From positions 1-36,945 of the forward strand of contig DBYQ01000082.1 of NCBI GenBank assembly GCA_002310015.1: DNA of 36,945 nucleotides, in the 5' to 3' direction. The notes under the pieces were generated by a model, which ran no database searches, was not told where the DNA came from, and saw nothing but the letters and a program-made list of their open reading frames with translations. Positions within the stretch are counted from its first letter, which is position 1; the number at the start of each line of letters is the position of its first letter. The DNA is from Bacteroidales bacterium UBA1182. Its GTDB lineage: Bacteria; Bacteroidota; Bacteroidia; Bacteroidales; Bacteroidaceae. This document shows, one piece after another, positions 24,441-33,916 of this stretch. A program made the position numbers and the translations under genes.

Positions 24441-24473
24441 TTTGCAGGAATAAAATTCTTGTACTTAACTTTG
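24441..24473 (+). promoter_or_regulatory. Promoter of recQ and the downstream gene chain
   Basis: TTTG at 24441-24444, a 21-nt spacer, and TAACTTTG at 24466-24473, both exact. It lies 45 nt upstream of recQ ATG 24519 and may drive the co-directional genes that follow. Confidence 0.75.
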
Positions 24474-24518
24474 TTTTTCTATCTCTTGAGATAGAATAGA
24501 TGTATTATATCAATTTGT

Positions 24519-26699
24519 ATGGCAAAAGACGTTAATCTGCAGGAAATCCTGAAAGTCCATTTTGGCTTTGATACTTTCAAGGGAGACCAGGAGGCTATTA
24601 TACGCAATCTGTTGGGTGGCAACGATACGTTCGTGCTTATGCCTACAGGTGGCGGCAAGTCACTCTGTTACCAGCTTCCGGCCCTTGTCATGGACGGGAC
24701 GGCCATTGTTATATCGCCACTGATTGCTCTTATGAAGAACCAGGTTGATGCCATGCGCAACCTGGGTGAGGAGGATGGAATAGCCCATTTCATCAATTCA
24801 TCACTGAGCAAGACATCAATAGATCTGGTAAAAGCCGATATACTTGAAGGAAAGACCAAACTCCTTTATGTGGCCCCCGAGTCACTTACCAAGGAGGAGA
24901 ACGTGGATTTCCTCAAGAAGATAAAGATATCGTTCTATGCCATTGATGAGGCGCACTGCATATCGGAGTGGGGACATGATTTCCGCCCCGAGTACCGTAA
25001 GATACGCGATATTGTCAAGGAGATAGGCCTGGCACCTATCATAGCCCTGACCGCTACTGCTACCAACAAGGTGCGTGACGACATCAAGAAGAACCTGGGC
25101 ATTCAGGATGCCAAGGATTTCAAGTCATCATTCAACCGTCCCAACCTTTACTATGAGGTAAGGCCCAAGACCAAGAATGTTGACAAGGATATAATCAAGT
25201 TCATAAAGGCCAATCCCGGCAAGTCAGGCATCATATACTGCCTCTCACGCAAGAAGGTTGAGGAGCTGGCTGAGATACTGCAGGCTAATGAAATATCGGC
25301 CATGGCTTATCATGCAGGCATGGAGGCCGCCGCACGCAGCAAGACGCAGGATGCCTTCATCATGGAGAAGATTGACGTGATTGTGGCTACCATAGCGTTC
25401 GGAATGGGTATTGACAAGCCTGATGTACGCTATGTTATCCATTATGATATACCCAAGAGCCTGGAAGGCTACTATCAGGAGACCGGTCGTGCCGGCCGTG
25501 ACGGAGGCGAGGGCCAGTGCATAGCTTTCTACAACAGCAAGGATGTGCAGAAACTGGAGAAGTTCCTTGAGGGCAAGCCTCTGGCAGAGCAGGATATAGG
25601 GCGTCAGCTGCTGGCTGAGACCACAGCTTACTGCGAGTCATCAGTATGCCGCCGCAAGCTGTTGCTGCACTACTTTGGTGAGAACTATGAGGAGGATAAC
25701 TGCGGCAACTGTGACAACTGCCTGAATCCCAAGAAGCGTGTTGAGGCACAGCAGTTACTGGAGACCGTGCTTGAGTGTATATTGGCAGTCAAGGAGAACT
25801 TCAAGGCCGATTATATCATCGATATGCTTCTGGGTAAGGAGACATCGGAGATAACGGATCATATGCATGATGACCTTGAGGTGTTCGGCTCCGGTTCTGA
25901 TGAGGAGGAGAAGACGTGGAACGCAGTGATACGCCAGGCTCTGATAGCGGGATACATCAAGAAGGATGTTGAGAACTACGGACTGCTCAAGATAACGGAT
26001 GAAGGCCGTGATTTCATGAAGAACCCCAAGTCTTTCATGATTGTTGAGGACAAGGAGTTTGATGATGATGAGTCAGAAGGCCCGATGCGTGGCGGCGGAT
26101 CTTTTGCCGTTGACCCGGAGCTCTATTCCATGCTCAAGGATCTGCGCAAGAAGATATCCAAGCATCTGCAGCTCCCGCCATACGTGATATTCCAGGATCC
26201 CTCACTTGAGGCTATGGCTACCACTTATCCGGTAACCATTGATGAGCTCCAGAACATTCCGGGCGTGGGTGCCGGCAAGGCCAAGCGTTACGGTCAGGAG
26301 TTCATAGACCTGATAAAGCGTCACGTTGAGGAGAATGAGATAGAACGTCCGGAGGATCTGCGTGTACGTACCGTGGCCAACAAGTCCAAGCTCAAGGTAA
26401 GCATCATCCAGAGCATTGACATGAAGGTGGCTCTTGATGATATTGCAATAAGCAAAGGTATAGACTTTGATGAGCTGCTTACGGAGATTGAGGCCATCGT
26501 CAACTCAGGTACCAAGCTGGATATAGACTACTTTATAGACAGCGTAATGGATGAGGACCGTTCAGAGGATATATATGAGTACTTCAGGGAGTCTGAGAGC
26601 GATTCCATTGATGATGCCATTGATGAGTTGGGTGATGATTACAGTGAGGAGGAGATCCGTCTGGTGCGCATCAAATTCATATCAGAGATGGGTAATTAA
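24519..26699 (+). CDS. recQ: ATP-dependent DNA helicase RecQ
   Basis: 726-aa superfamily-2 3'-5' helicase. Motif I is PTGGGKS (about 42-48), the DEAH box is AIDEAHCISEWGHDFRP, and motif VI is YQETGRAGRDG. The RecQ zinc site is visible as C-(x)-CRRKLLLHYFGE, then CGNCDNC. A winged-helix domain, an HRDC domain (FQDPSLEAMAT, then IPGVGAGKAKRYG) and an acidic C-terminal extension of about 100 residues follow. The extension is longer than in E. coli RecQ (about 610 aa) but seems usual in this phylum. guaB starts 28 nt downstream. Confidence 0.95.
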   Translation: MAKDVNLQEILKVHFGFDTFKGDQEAIIRNLLGGNDTFVLMPTGGGKSLCYQLPALVMDGTAIVISPLIALMKNQVDAMRNLGEEDGIAHFINSSLSKTSIDLVKADILEGKTKLLYVAPESLTKEENVDFLKKIKISFYAIDEAHCISEWGHDFRPEYRKIRDIVKEIGLAPIIALTATATNKVRDDIKKNLGIQDAKDFKSSFNRPNLYYEVRPKTKNVDKDIIKFIKANPGKSGIIYCLSRKKVEELAEILQANEISAMAYHAGMEAAARSKTQDAFIMEKIDVIVATIAFGMGIDKPDVRYVIHYDIPKSLEGYYQETGRAGRDGGEGQCIAFYNSKDVQKLEKFLEGKPLAEQDIGRQLLAETTAYCESSVCRRKLLLHYFGENYEEDNCGNCDNCLNPKKRVEAQQLLETVLECILAVKENFKADYIIDMLLGKETSEITDHMHDDLEVFGSGSDEEEKTWNAVIRQALIAGYIKKDVENYGLLKITDEGRDFMKNPKSFMIVEDKEFDDDESEGPMRGGGSFAVDPELYSMLKDLRKKISKHLQLPPYVIFQDPSLEAMATTYPVTIDELQNIPGVGAGKAKRYGQEFIDLIKRHVEENEIERPEDLRVRTVANKSKLKVSIIQSIDMKVALDDIAISKGIDFDELLTEIEAIVNSGTKLDIDYFIDSVMDEDRSEDIYEYFRESESDSIDDAIDELGDDYSEEEIRLVRIKFISEMGN

Positions 26700-26727
26700 T
26701 TGAGAATAACAATAAAAACATATCAAG

Positions 26728-28203
26728 ATGTCATTTTTGAAAGATAGGGTAGTTATGGAGGGACTTACATTCGATGATGTGCTGCTTATGCCGGCATACT
26801 CGGAGGTGCTTCCGCGTGAGGTGTCACTTACATCACGTTTTTCACGTAACATTGTACTTAACCTGCCGTTCGTGACGGCTGCTATGGATACCGTTACGGA
26901 GTCCAACATGGCAATAGCCATAGCACGTGAGGGTGGTATCGGTGTAATTCACAAGAATATGTCCATCCAGGAGCAGGCCCGTCATGTGGCAATAGTGAAA
27001 CGTGCCGAGAACGGAATGATATATGACCCCATAACCATCCATCGTGAGAATACTATCCGTGATGCCCTTGCCATTATGTCAGAATATCATATCGGTGGTA
27101 TTCCTGTGGTTGAGACTGACGGTAAGCTTTGCGGTATAGTAACCAACCGTGACCTCAGGTTCCAGCGTAACTATGACGTGAAGATTGAGGATGTGATGAC
27201 CAAGGAGAATCTGGTTACCACTTATCAGCAGGTTGATATGGAGGCCGCTTCACAGATACTGCAGGAGAACAAGATTGAGAAACTGCCGGTAGTGGACAAC
27301 AACGGTAAGCTGATAGGTCTTATCACCTACAAGGATATTACCAAGGCCAAGGACAAACCTATGGCTTGCAAGGACAGCAAGGGCCGTCTGCGTGTAGCTG
27401 GCGGTGTAGGTGTTACGGCTGATTCAATGGATCGTATTGAGGCTCTGGTTGAGGCAGGTGTTGATGCTATTGTGATAGATACCGCTCATGGCCACTCACG
27501 TTCTGTGGTTGAGAAACTCAAGGAGGCCAAGGCAAGCTTCAAGGGCATCGACATAGTAGTGGGTAACATCGCTACTGCCGGTGCTGCCAAGATGCTGGTT
27601 GATGCAGGTGCTGACGCTGTCAAGGTGGGTATAGGCCCCGGTTCCATCTGTACGACACGTATCATCGCCGGTATAGGTGTTCCGCAGATTTCTGCTATTT
27701 ATGATGTAGCAAGCGCCATTAAGGGATCAGGTGTTCCTGTAATTGCTGACGGTGGTCTGCGCTACTCAGGTGATGTGGTCAAGGCTCTTGCCGCAGGTGG
27801 TGACAGCGTTATGTTCGGTTCACTTGTGGCCGGTACTGAGGAGTCACCCGGTGAGACAATCATATTCAACGGACGTAAATTCAAATCATATCGTGGCATG
27901 GGTTCTCTTGAGGCTATGGAGAACGGCTCCAAGGACCGTTACTTCCAGGCTGGTGAGAAGGATGTCAAGAAACTTGTACCGGAGGGCATTGCTGCCCGTG
28001 TTCCTTACAAAGGAACTCTCTATGAGGTTGTATATCAGCTTGCAGGCGGTCTGCGTTCAGGTATGGGTTATTGCGGTGCTGCCAATATTGACAAACTGCA
28101 TGATGCCAAGTTTGTACGCATTACCAATGCCGGCATGAACGAGAGCCATCCTCATGACGTGGCCATAACAAGTGAGGCTCCTAATTATAGCCGCCACGAA
28201 TAG
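26728..28203 (+). CDS. guaB: Inosine-5'-monophosphate dehydrogenase
   Basis: 491-aa NAD-dependent enzyme that converts IMP to XMP in GTP synthesis. The start TFDDVLLMPAYSEV and the TAAMDTV substrate segment are typical. A CBS pair occupies about residues 95-205. The catalytic cysteine lies in GIGPGSICTTR and the flap in YRGMGSLEAM. It follows recQ by 28 nt and precedes the first PPIase gene by 22 nt. Confidence 0.97.
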   Translation: MSFLKDRVVMEGLTFDDVLLMPAYSEVLPREVSLTSRFSRNIVLNLPFVTAAMDTVTESNMAIAIAREGGIGVIHKNMSIQEQARHVAIVKRAENGMIYDPITIHRENTIRDALAIMSEYHIGGIPVVETDGKLCGIVTNRDLRFQRNYDVKIEDVMTKENLVTTYQQVDMEAASQILQENKIEKLPVVDNNGKLIGLITYKDITKAKDKPMACKDSKGRLRVAGGVGVTADSMDRIEALVEAGVDAIVIDTAHGHSRSVVEKLKEAKASFKGIDIVVGNIATAGAAKMLVDAGADAVKVGIGPGSICTTRIIAGIGVPQISAIYDVASAIKGSGVPVIADGGLRYSGDVVKALAAGGDSVMFGSLVAGTEESPGETIIFNGRKFKSYRGMGSLEAMENGSKDRYFQAGEKDVKKLVPEGIAARVPYKGTLYEVVYQLAGGLRSGMGYCGAANIDKLHDAKFVRITNAGMNESHPHDVAITSEAPNYSRHE

Positions 28204-28225
28204 TGAATTTGTTCCAGGTAGAATT

Positions 28226-29656
28226 ATGAGACGTATCGTTTTATTTGTTTTCAGTTTATTACTGTCTCTTCAGTTTTTTGCACAAGCAGAAGACCCGGTT
28301 ATCATGAAGATTAACGGGTATGATGTGAAACAATCAGAGTTCGAGTATTTTTTTAAAAAGAACAACACGGATTCTGTTTTAACTGCAAACACAGTAAAAC
28401 AGTATGCAGACTTGTATCTGAATTTTAAGTTAAAGGTACAGGCTGCTATAGATGAAGGAATGGATAAGTCTGAGTCTTTCTTGAATGAGTACAGCTTGTA
28501 CAGGAATATGCAGGCAGAAGACTATCTTGTTGACAATGTCTTTCTTGACATGATAGCTCATGATGCATATGAACAGTCATATAATGAGGTGGGGCCTGAC
28601 GGACTGGTCTATTTGTTAGCCATATCTTCTGTTCCCGAGGATGATACCCAGGAATCATTGGAGGCATGCATGAAAAAAATGTCAGTTGTGTATGATAAAC
28701 TTCAGAGAGGTGAAGATTTCAGGGAATTGGCTAAGGAATATTCAGATGATAAGATTGCATCCAATGGAGGTGAACTCGGTTGGGTTATGAGAGACCAATT
28801 GCCCTCTAGGGTTGCTGACATTGTATTTGATATGCCTCCAGGCGGTTATTGTGAACCGATTGTTTCAGACGGAATGGTGTTCATTGTAAAGGTTGAAAAC
28901 CGTCGTCAAATTGGTACTTTTGAGTCAGAGAGTGCTGATATTTATGAATGGATTCATAGAAATACAAACTATTACACAGAGGCAAAGATACGCAAAGCAA
29001 ATGAGTACGCTGAACGAATGGGATGGGATGTCCGTGATCTTGAAGCAGTAACTTGGGCTGACAGTTTACTTGAGGAAATAGAGCCTGAGTTCGGAAATAT
29101 ATCCAGAGAGTATCATGACGGCCTATTGTTTTTTGATATAAGCAGTAAAGAGGTTTGGGAAAAGGCTGCAAATGATGCTGATGGTATGCAAGCATGGTTT
29201 AAATCCAATAAGAAACTTCTCAAATATGAGGAACCCTGCTTTAAGGGTTTGGTTTTCTTCTGTGTAGATGAGGATATCTTTCATCAGGTTGAGAAAGCGT
29301 TGGAAGGTGTTGATTTTAGCCAATGGGTTGACACTATAACGACATTCAATAGGGAGAGTGTTAAGGTTCGGGTTATGAGAGGCTCTTCAGGAAATGGCGT
29401 TTTCATAAAGGGTCAGAATGCATATGTGGATAAGATCGTGTTCGGTATAGGTGAGTATGAGCCTATGAAGAACTTTCCTTATGTGAATGTTGTCGGTAAA
29501 TTGATTTCAGAGCCTGAAAGTGTGAATGATTTGGGTAAAAAGGCTACAGAATTATATCAGAATTATCTGGAGAAACAGTGGATAAAAAAACTGCGTAAGC
29601 AATATAAGTATAAAATCTATAATAAAGCACTCAAGAAGGTTAGTCTTAACAAATGA
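28226..29656 (+). CDS. Periplasmic parvulin-type peptidylprolyl isomerase
   Basis: This 476-aa exported protein has a signal peptide (about 1-20, LLLSLQFFAQA). A SurA-like N-terminal chaperone region follows, then one recognisable parvulin domain (about 125-235: LVYLLAISSV, EYSDDKIASNGGELGW, FDMPPGGYCEPI). The remaining 240 residues are divergent and may hold a second degenerate domain. It probably assists outer-membrane protein folding in the periplasm. ATG 28226 gives a proper signal peptide; a longer frame would overlap guaB. Its TGA overlaps the next ATG (ATGA). Composition here and in the next two genes looks more AT-rich than in recQ and guaB. Confidence 0.87.
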   Translation: MRRIVLFVFSLLLSLQFFAQAEDPVIMKINGYDVKQSEFEYFFKKNNTDSVLTANTVKQYADLYLNFKLKVQAAIDEGMDKSESFLNEYSLYRNMQAEDYLVDNVFLDMIAHDAYEQSYNEVGPDGLVYLLAISSVPEDDTQESLEACMKKMSVVYDKLQRGEDFRELAKEYSDDKIASNGGELGWVMRDQLPSRVADIVFDMPPGGYCEPIVSDGMVFIVKVENRRQIGTFESESADIYEWIHRNTNYYTEAKIRKANEYAERMGWDVRDLEAVTWADSLLEEIEPEFGNISREYHDGLLFFDISSKEVWEKAANDADGMQAWFKSNKKLLKYEEPCFKGLVFFCVDEDIFHQVEKALEGVDFSQWVDTITTFNRESVKVRVMRGSSGNGVFIKGQNAYVDKIVFGIGEYEPMKNFPYVNVVGKLISEPESVNDLGKKATELYQNYLEKQWIKKLRKQYKYKIYNKALKKVSLNK

Positions 29657-30543
29657 AGAATAACTCTCCACGTACATTATTGCTGGCAGGAGTGTTGACA
29701 GTCCTGCTTACTTTTACGCTTGCATCATGCAAGTGGGGCAAGAGTATCACACAATATGTAGGTGGAAAGACGCCTCTTGTTGAGGTAAATGGTGACGTTC
29801 TCTATGCAGAGGATATCAGACAGGTCCTCCCTTTGGGTCTGTCTGATGCGGATAGTGCATTGTTTGCCGAACGTTACATTAAAAATTGGGTGCAGGATGT
29901 GTTGTTTTACCAGAATGCCATCAGAAACATTCCAGACACTAAGGATATTGACCGTTTGGTGGAGAATTACCGCCGTTCACTTTTTGCGCATGAATTTCAA
30001 CGCAGGTTGATAGAACAGAAATTTTCATCAGAGATAACAGAAGATGAGATAGAACAGTTCTTCAATGACAATCAGCGTCTGTTTGTGCTTGATGAGTCAC
30101 TTATTAAGGGACTGTTTCTGCAGATTCCCATAAAATCACATGATCTTTCTGTGATACGTAGTATCTATACCAGACAGGATGATGAGTCTTTTGAGGAAAT
30201 AGAGAAGTATTGCATTCGCAATGCTGCCCGTTGTGAGTTCTTCTATGACAATTGGCGTACTGTTCCTGAACTTGAGGTTCTGTTGCCTGCCATGCAGGAG
30301 CCACTTGAAACTATTCTTAAGGATAGTACCAGTTATGAGTTCAAGGATGATGAATACATATATCTGCTCAATGTGAGTGTCTTTGCCGTAAAAGGTGGCA
30401 TTGAGCCTCTGGATCATGCGAGAGCAAGAATAAAAGGACTTCTTATCAACAGTAATGAGGTTGCCTACATGAGGAAAATCAAAGAGGACCTTTATGAAGC
30501 GGCCTTGGAAAAAAACAGAATTGTATTCTATCAAAAAAAGTAA
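29653..30543 (+). CDS. SurA-N-like lipoprotein without a clear PPIase domain
   Basis: This 296-aa predicted lipoprotein has a lipobox LASC with C26. The mature part opens with PLVEVNGDVLYAEDIRQVLP, the strand-helix typical of SurA/PPIase N-terminal chaperone domains, followed by helices (about 60-145). The region where a parvulin core would sit (about 145-230) lacks the EYS and GGDLG motifs of its two neighbours, so catalysis is doubtful. It starts inside the preceding stop codon and ends 3 nt before the next gene, so the three are co-expressed. A membrane-anchored chaperone partner is a reasonable inference. Confidence 0.8.
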   Translation: MKNNSPRTLLLAGVLTVLLTFTLASCKWGKSITQYVGGKTPLVEVNGDVLYAEDIRQVLPLGLSDADSALFAERYIKNWVQDVLFYQNAIRNIPDTKDIDRLVENYRRSLFAHEFQRRLIEQKFSSEITEDEIEQFFNDNQRLFVLDESLIKGLFLQIPIKSHDLSVIRSIYTRQDDESFEEIEKYCIRNAARCEFFYDNWRTVPELEVLLPAMQEPLETILKDSTSYEFKDDEYIYLLNVSVFAVKGGIEPLDHARARIKGLLINSNEVAYMRKIKEDLYEAALEKNRIVFYQKK

Positions 30544-30546
30544 GAA

Positions 30547-31914
30547 ATGAAGAAAAGTATTCTGATGGTTGTATTTATGACAACCTTGTTTCAATATACT
30601 GAATCATATGCCCAAAACAATGTGATTGATGAAGTTGTATGGGTGGTTGGTGATGAGGCTATATACAAATCGGAAGTTGAGGAGGCGCGTCAGGATGCAC
30701 TTCTTAATGACGTCCAGTGGGATGGTGATCCTTACTGTCTCATTCCTGAGCAGTTGGCTGTAAATAAACTGTTCTTGAATCAGGCTGAGCTCGATAGTAT
30801 ATTCGTTACTGATGAGGATGTTTCGCAGACCGTTGAGTCCAACTACAAAAGATTAGTAGAACAACGTTTTGGAACAGAAGAGAAGATGGAGGAGCACTAT
30901 GGTATGAGCCGTGATCAAATCAGAAGCCGTTTGTATGAGACAACCCGTCAGGAGTATATTATAAGCAGGGTGCGTGAAAAAATCATTTCACGTGTAAAGG
31001 TTACGCCTGCAGAGGTTAGACGTTATCTCAAGGATATTCCTTCTGAAGAAATACCATCTATTCCCACCCAGGTTGAGGTTCAGATAATCACTCTGGATCC
31101 GGTCATTCCACAGGAGGAGATAGATGAAGTCAAGAGTGAGTTACGAAGCTATATTGACCGTGTACAATCCGGTGAGGTATCATTCTCTACTCTTGCTGTT
31201 CTCTATTCTGAAGATGGTTCTGCAAGAAATGGTGGCGACTTGGGGTTCTTTGGACGTGGTCAGATGGTTCCGGAGTTCTCCGCCGTGGCATTTAATATGA
31301 CTGATCCCGGCAGGATATCAAAGATTGTAGAGACAGAGTATGGTTTCCATATCATTCAGTTTGTTGAACGTCTGGGAGACAGGATAAGGGTTCGCCATAT
31401 ATTGCGTAAACCCAGGATACCGGCAGAAAGCATTGATAATTGCCTTGGACGTTTGGATACTATAGCGCAGGATATCCGTCTTGGCAATCATTCGTTTGAG
31501 TATTGTGTGACTGCATATTCTCAGGATAAGAATACCCGTAACAACAATGGTCTTATGACGTTTAGTAATGCAATGAATCCTTTAGGCACGTCTAAGATTG
31601 AATTGCAATATCTGCAGCAGGATGTAGCCAAGGTTGTTAACCGCTTGCATGTGGGCGAAATATCTGATCCTTTTGTTATCCAGATGGAAAACGGAAAGAC
31701 CACATGTGCTATTGTCAAACTCAAAAACAAGATAAATGCTCATAAGGCTAATATGGCAGATGATTATGATATCTTATATGATATGGTAAGCACAATCCGT
31801 CAGCAGGAAGCCCTGGAGAAATGGGTTCGTGAAAAGCAGCGCACTACTTATGTAAGAATCAGCGAAGGATGGAATGATTGTGATTTCAAGTATCCCGGCT
31901 GGAATAAACGTTAA
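30547..31914 (+). CDS. surA: SurA-type periplasmic chaperone/PPIase
   Basis: This is a 455-aa exported protein with a signal peptide (about 1-22, ESYAQ). The SurA N-domain opens with VIDEVVWVVGDEAIYKSEVE. Two parvulin domains follow: the first (about 177-277) has YSEDGSARNGGDLGFFGRG and YGFHIIQFVER, the second (about 280-395) is more divergent (YSQDKNTRNNNGLMTF). This is the standard SurA layout for outer-membrane protein biogenesis. The OstA/LptA-like gene follows 15 nt downstream. The symbol is assigned by architecture; the E. coli orthologue was not aligned. Confidence 0.87.
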   Translation: MKKSILMVVFMTTLFQYTESYAQNNVIDEVVWVVGDEAIYKSEVEEARQDALLNDVQWDGDPYCLIPEQLAVNKLFLNQAELDSIFVTDEDVSQTVESNYKRLVEQRFGTEEKMEEHYGMSRDQIRSRLYETTRQEYIISRVREKIISRVKVTPAEVRRYLKDIPSEEIPSIPTQVEVQIITLDPVIPQEEIDEVKSELRSYIDRVQSGEVSFSTLAVLYSEDGSARNGGDLGFFGRGQMVPEFSAVAFNMTDPGRISKIVETEYGFHIIQFVERLGDRIRVRHILRKPRIPAESIDNCLGRLDTIAQDIRLGNHSFEYCVTAYSQDKNTRNNNGLMTFSNAMNPLGTSKIELQYLQQDVAKVVNRLHVGEISDPFVIQMENGKTTCAIVKLKNKINAHKANMADDYDILYDMVSTIRQQEALEKWVREKQRTTYVRISEGWNDCDFKYPGWNKR

Positions 31915-31929
31915 TAGGTTGGACTCTAT

Positions 31930-33612
31930 ATGAACAGGTTCAGGTTTTTGCCTTTTTTGCTGTCATTATTTACCGTAATGTCATTTGCTCTGCTTGAAGC
32001 AGAAGTAATACCTGCTGTTGATGGTGAACAGGAACCTGCAGACACAACTTACGTTTATCTTCTTAATGCGGATGTGATACGTTTTGATGATAAGATCAAT
32101 CCTGACGCCCAACGTCTTATTGGCAATGTGGCGTTCCGTCATGACAGCATGTACATGTACTGTGACAGCGCTCTTTTCTTTCAGGGACGTAATTCTTTCA
32201 ATGCGTATCATAATGTGAGAGCAGAGCAGGGAGATACCCTGTTTTTGTACGGAGATTCCCTGTTTTATGATGGCAACACCCGTCTGCTCAGAGTGCGTGA
32301 CAATGTACGCCTTGAGAACAATTCAATGATTCTGCTCACAGACAGTCTCAATTATGACCGTAATACTGGCTTGGGCTGGTTTTTTGACGGAGGTACGCTG
32401 CTTGATGAAGAGAGCACGCTCATTTCAGAGTATGGACAGTTTGATACCAATACAAAAATGTCTGTCTTTATGGATGGTGTATCGATGGAGAGTCCGGATT
32501 ATACATTGACAACTGATACTCTGCATTACAATACAGACAGTCATATGGCTTTCCTCAATAGCCCGGCTACCATAGTCAATGAAGATAATGTAATCAATAC
32601 AAGTCACGGACGTTTTAATACGGAGACGCACAATGCAGAACTGTTGGACAGATCAATAGTAGAACAGAGTGGTGGAGAGAACCGTATGACAGGTGACAGT
32701 ATCATTTATGACAAGGAATCAGGCCACATGGAAGGTTTTGGAGACGTCATAATCAACAACTATAAGGACAAGGTTGATATCCATGGTGAGTATGTCTATT
32801 ATAATCAGGAAAATGACTCAGCTGTGGTAACTGATAAGGCTTTGCTTATAGAATATTCTTCAGGTGACAGCCTTTATGTACATGCAGATACGTTCAGGTT
32901 GGTCACTTTTTATGATAAGGTAAAAAAGGACAGCGTAATTGGACGTCAGGTGCGTGGGTTCAATAAGGTACGGGCATATCGTTCAGATTTACAGATGGTG
33001 GCAGATTCTATGGTTTTTAAAAGTATAGACTCCACATTGACATTGTTCTATGACCCGATATTGTGGAATGAGGATCAGCAGGTGCTGGGGGAGAAGATAA
33101 TTTTCTATATGAATGACAGCACCATTGATTGGGCGCATGTGATAGGTCAGGCTCTCTTTGTCCAGATGAATGATACCGTCCATTACAATCAGATAGCAGG
33201 ACGTGAGATGATGGCCTATTTCAAGAACAGTGAGATAGACCATGCTAATGTGAAAGGCAATGTTCAGGTGGTGTTTTATCCCTTGGATTCTGATTCGGCC
33301 ATGATAGGTATGAATACTACAGAGGGGCCCAGCCTGACGGCATATTTCAAGATGCGTGCTGTAGATAAGATGATAATATTCGGACATTCCAACGGCGTGA
33401 TGTATCCTATGGATAAGTTGGATAAAAAGAAAATGTTCCTGCCTAATTTCCATTGGTTTGACAGAATCAGGCCATTGGGTCCGGAGGATGTCTTTTACTG
33501 GCGTGGCAAGACTGTTGAACAGCAACTACGAAAGAGTAACACCAATAAGCAGGTGCCGCTACCCACTCTTGACCGCAGGAATAAAAAGAAGAAAAATAAA
33601 AAAGAAGAATAG
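31930..33612 (+). CDS. OstA/LptA-like protein
   Basis: This 560-aa exported protein has a signal peptide (about 1-24). It is built from many short beta repeats with an alternating pattern, for example LIGNVAFRHDSMYMYCDSALFF, typical of the OstA/LptA/LptD-N beta-jellyroll. LptA family members form the periplasmic bridge for lipopolysaccharide. It is far longer than E. coli LptA (about 185 aa) and has no LptD barrel. It ends in a Lys-rich tail (NKKKKNKKEE). It lies directly after surA, consistent with a joint envelope-assembly role; the exact function in this phylum is unproven. Confidence 0.85.
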   Translation: MNRFRFLPFLLSLFTVMSFALLEAEVIPAVDGEQEPADTTYVYLLNADVIRFDDKINPDAQRLIGNVAFRHDSMYMYCDSALFFQGRNSFNAYHNVRAEQGDTLFLYGDSLFYDGNTRLLRVRDNVRLENNSMILLTDSLNYDRNTGLGWFFDGGTLLDEESTLISEYGQFDTNTKMSVFMDGVSMESPDYTLTTDTLHYNTDSHMAFLNSPATIVNEDNVINTSHGRFNTETHNAELLDRSIVEQSGGENRMTGDSIIYDKESGHMEGFGDVIINNYKDKVDIHGEYVYYNQENDSAVVTDKALLIEYSSGDSLYVHADTFRLVTFYDKVKKDSVIGRQVRGFNKVRAYRSDLQMVADSMVFKSIDSTLTLFYDPILWNEDQQVLGEKIIFYMNDSTIDWAHVIGQALFVQMNDTVHYNQIAGREMMAYFKNSEIDHANVKGNVQVVFYPLDSDSAMIGMNTTEGPSLTAYFKMRAVDKMIIFGHSNGVMYPMDKLDKKKMFLPNFHWFDRIRPLGPEDVFYWRGKTVEQQLRKSNTNKQVPLPTLDRRNKKKKNKKEE

Positions 33613-33617
33613 GTACT

Positions 33618-33908
33618 ATGGGAATGTTCAGTGTAAGAGAACCGCGCCGCATAGAGCATAAGTACATATACTATGATGAGCGTAAGGAGAAGCTGGCCAA
33701 GATAGAAGAGCGTGCCAAGCGTGAACTGGGTATGCTTCCGGAGGAGGAGTATAATCCTGAGAATATCCGTGGCAAATTCGTAGAGGGCACAACCCATCTC
33801 AAGCGCCGTCTGGAGAACGGTGGACCGCGTATTACATTTCCGGTGGCTGTTGTACTGTTATTCCTTCTTGTGCTTCTGCTGCTGTATCTTAGCGGAAACC
33901 TGATGTAA
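33618..33908 (+). CDS. Small single-pass membrane protein of unknown function
   Basis: This 96-aa protein has a charged N-terminal half (about 1-68, rich in Glu, Arg and Lys) and one C-terminal membrane helix (about 72-93, FPVAVVLLFLLVLLLLYL). By the positive-inside rule (KRR just before the helix) the N-terminus is probably cytoplasmic. It fits tightly between the OstA/LptA-like gene (5 nt) and mutL (8 nt), and the frame is kept intact, so it is probably real. I do not recognise a family. Confidence 0.75.
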   Translation: MGMFSVREPRRIEHKYIYYDERKEKLAKIEERAKRELGMLPEEEYNPENIRGKFVEGTTHLKRRLENGGPRITFPVAVVLLFLLVLLLLYLSGNLM

Positions 33909-33916
33909 AGCATTCT

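Noticed and set aside
26697..26710. AATTGAGAATAAC after the recQ stop as a fifth repeat copy
   Set aside because: Only one and a half degenerate units; too short to count.
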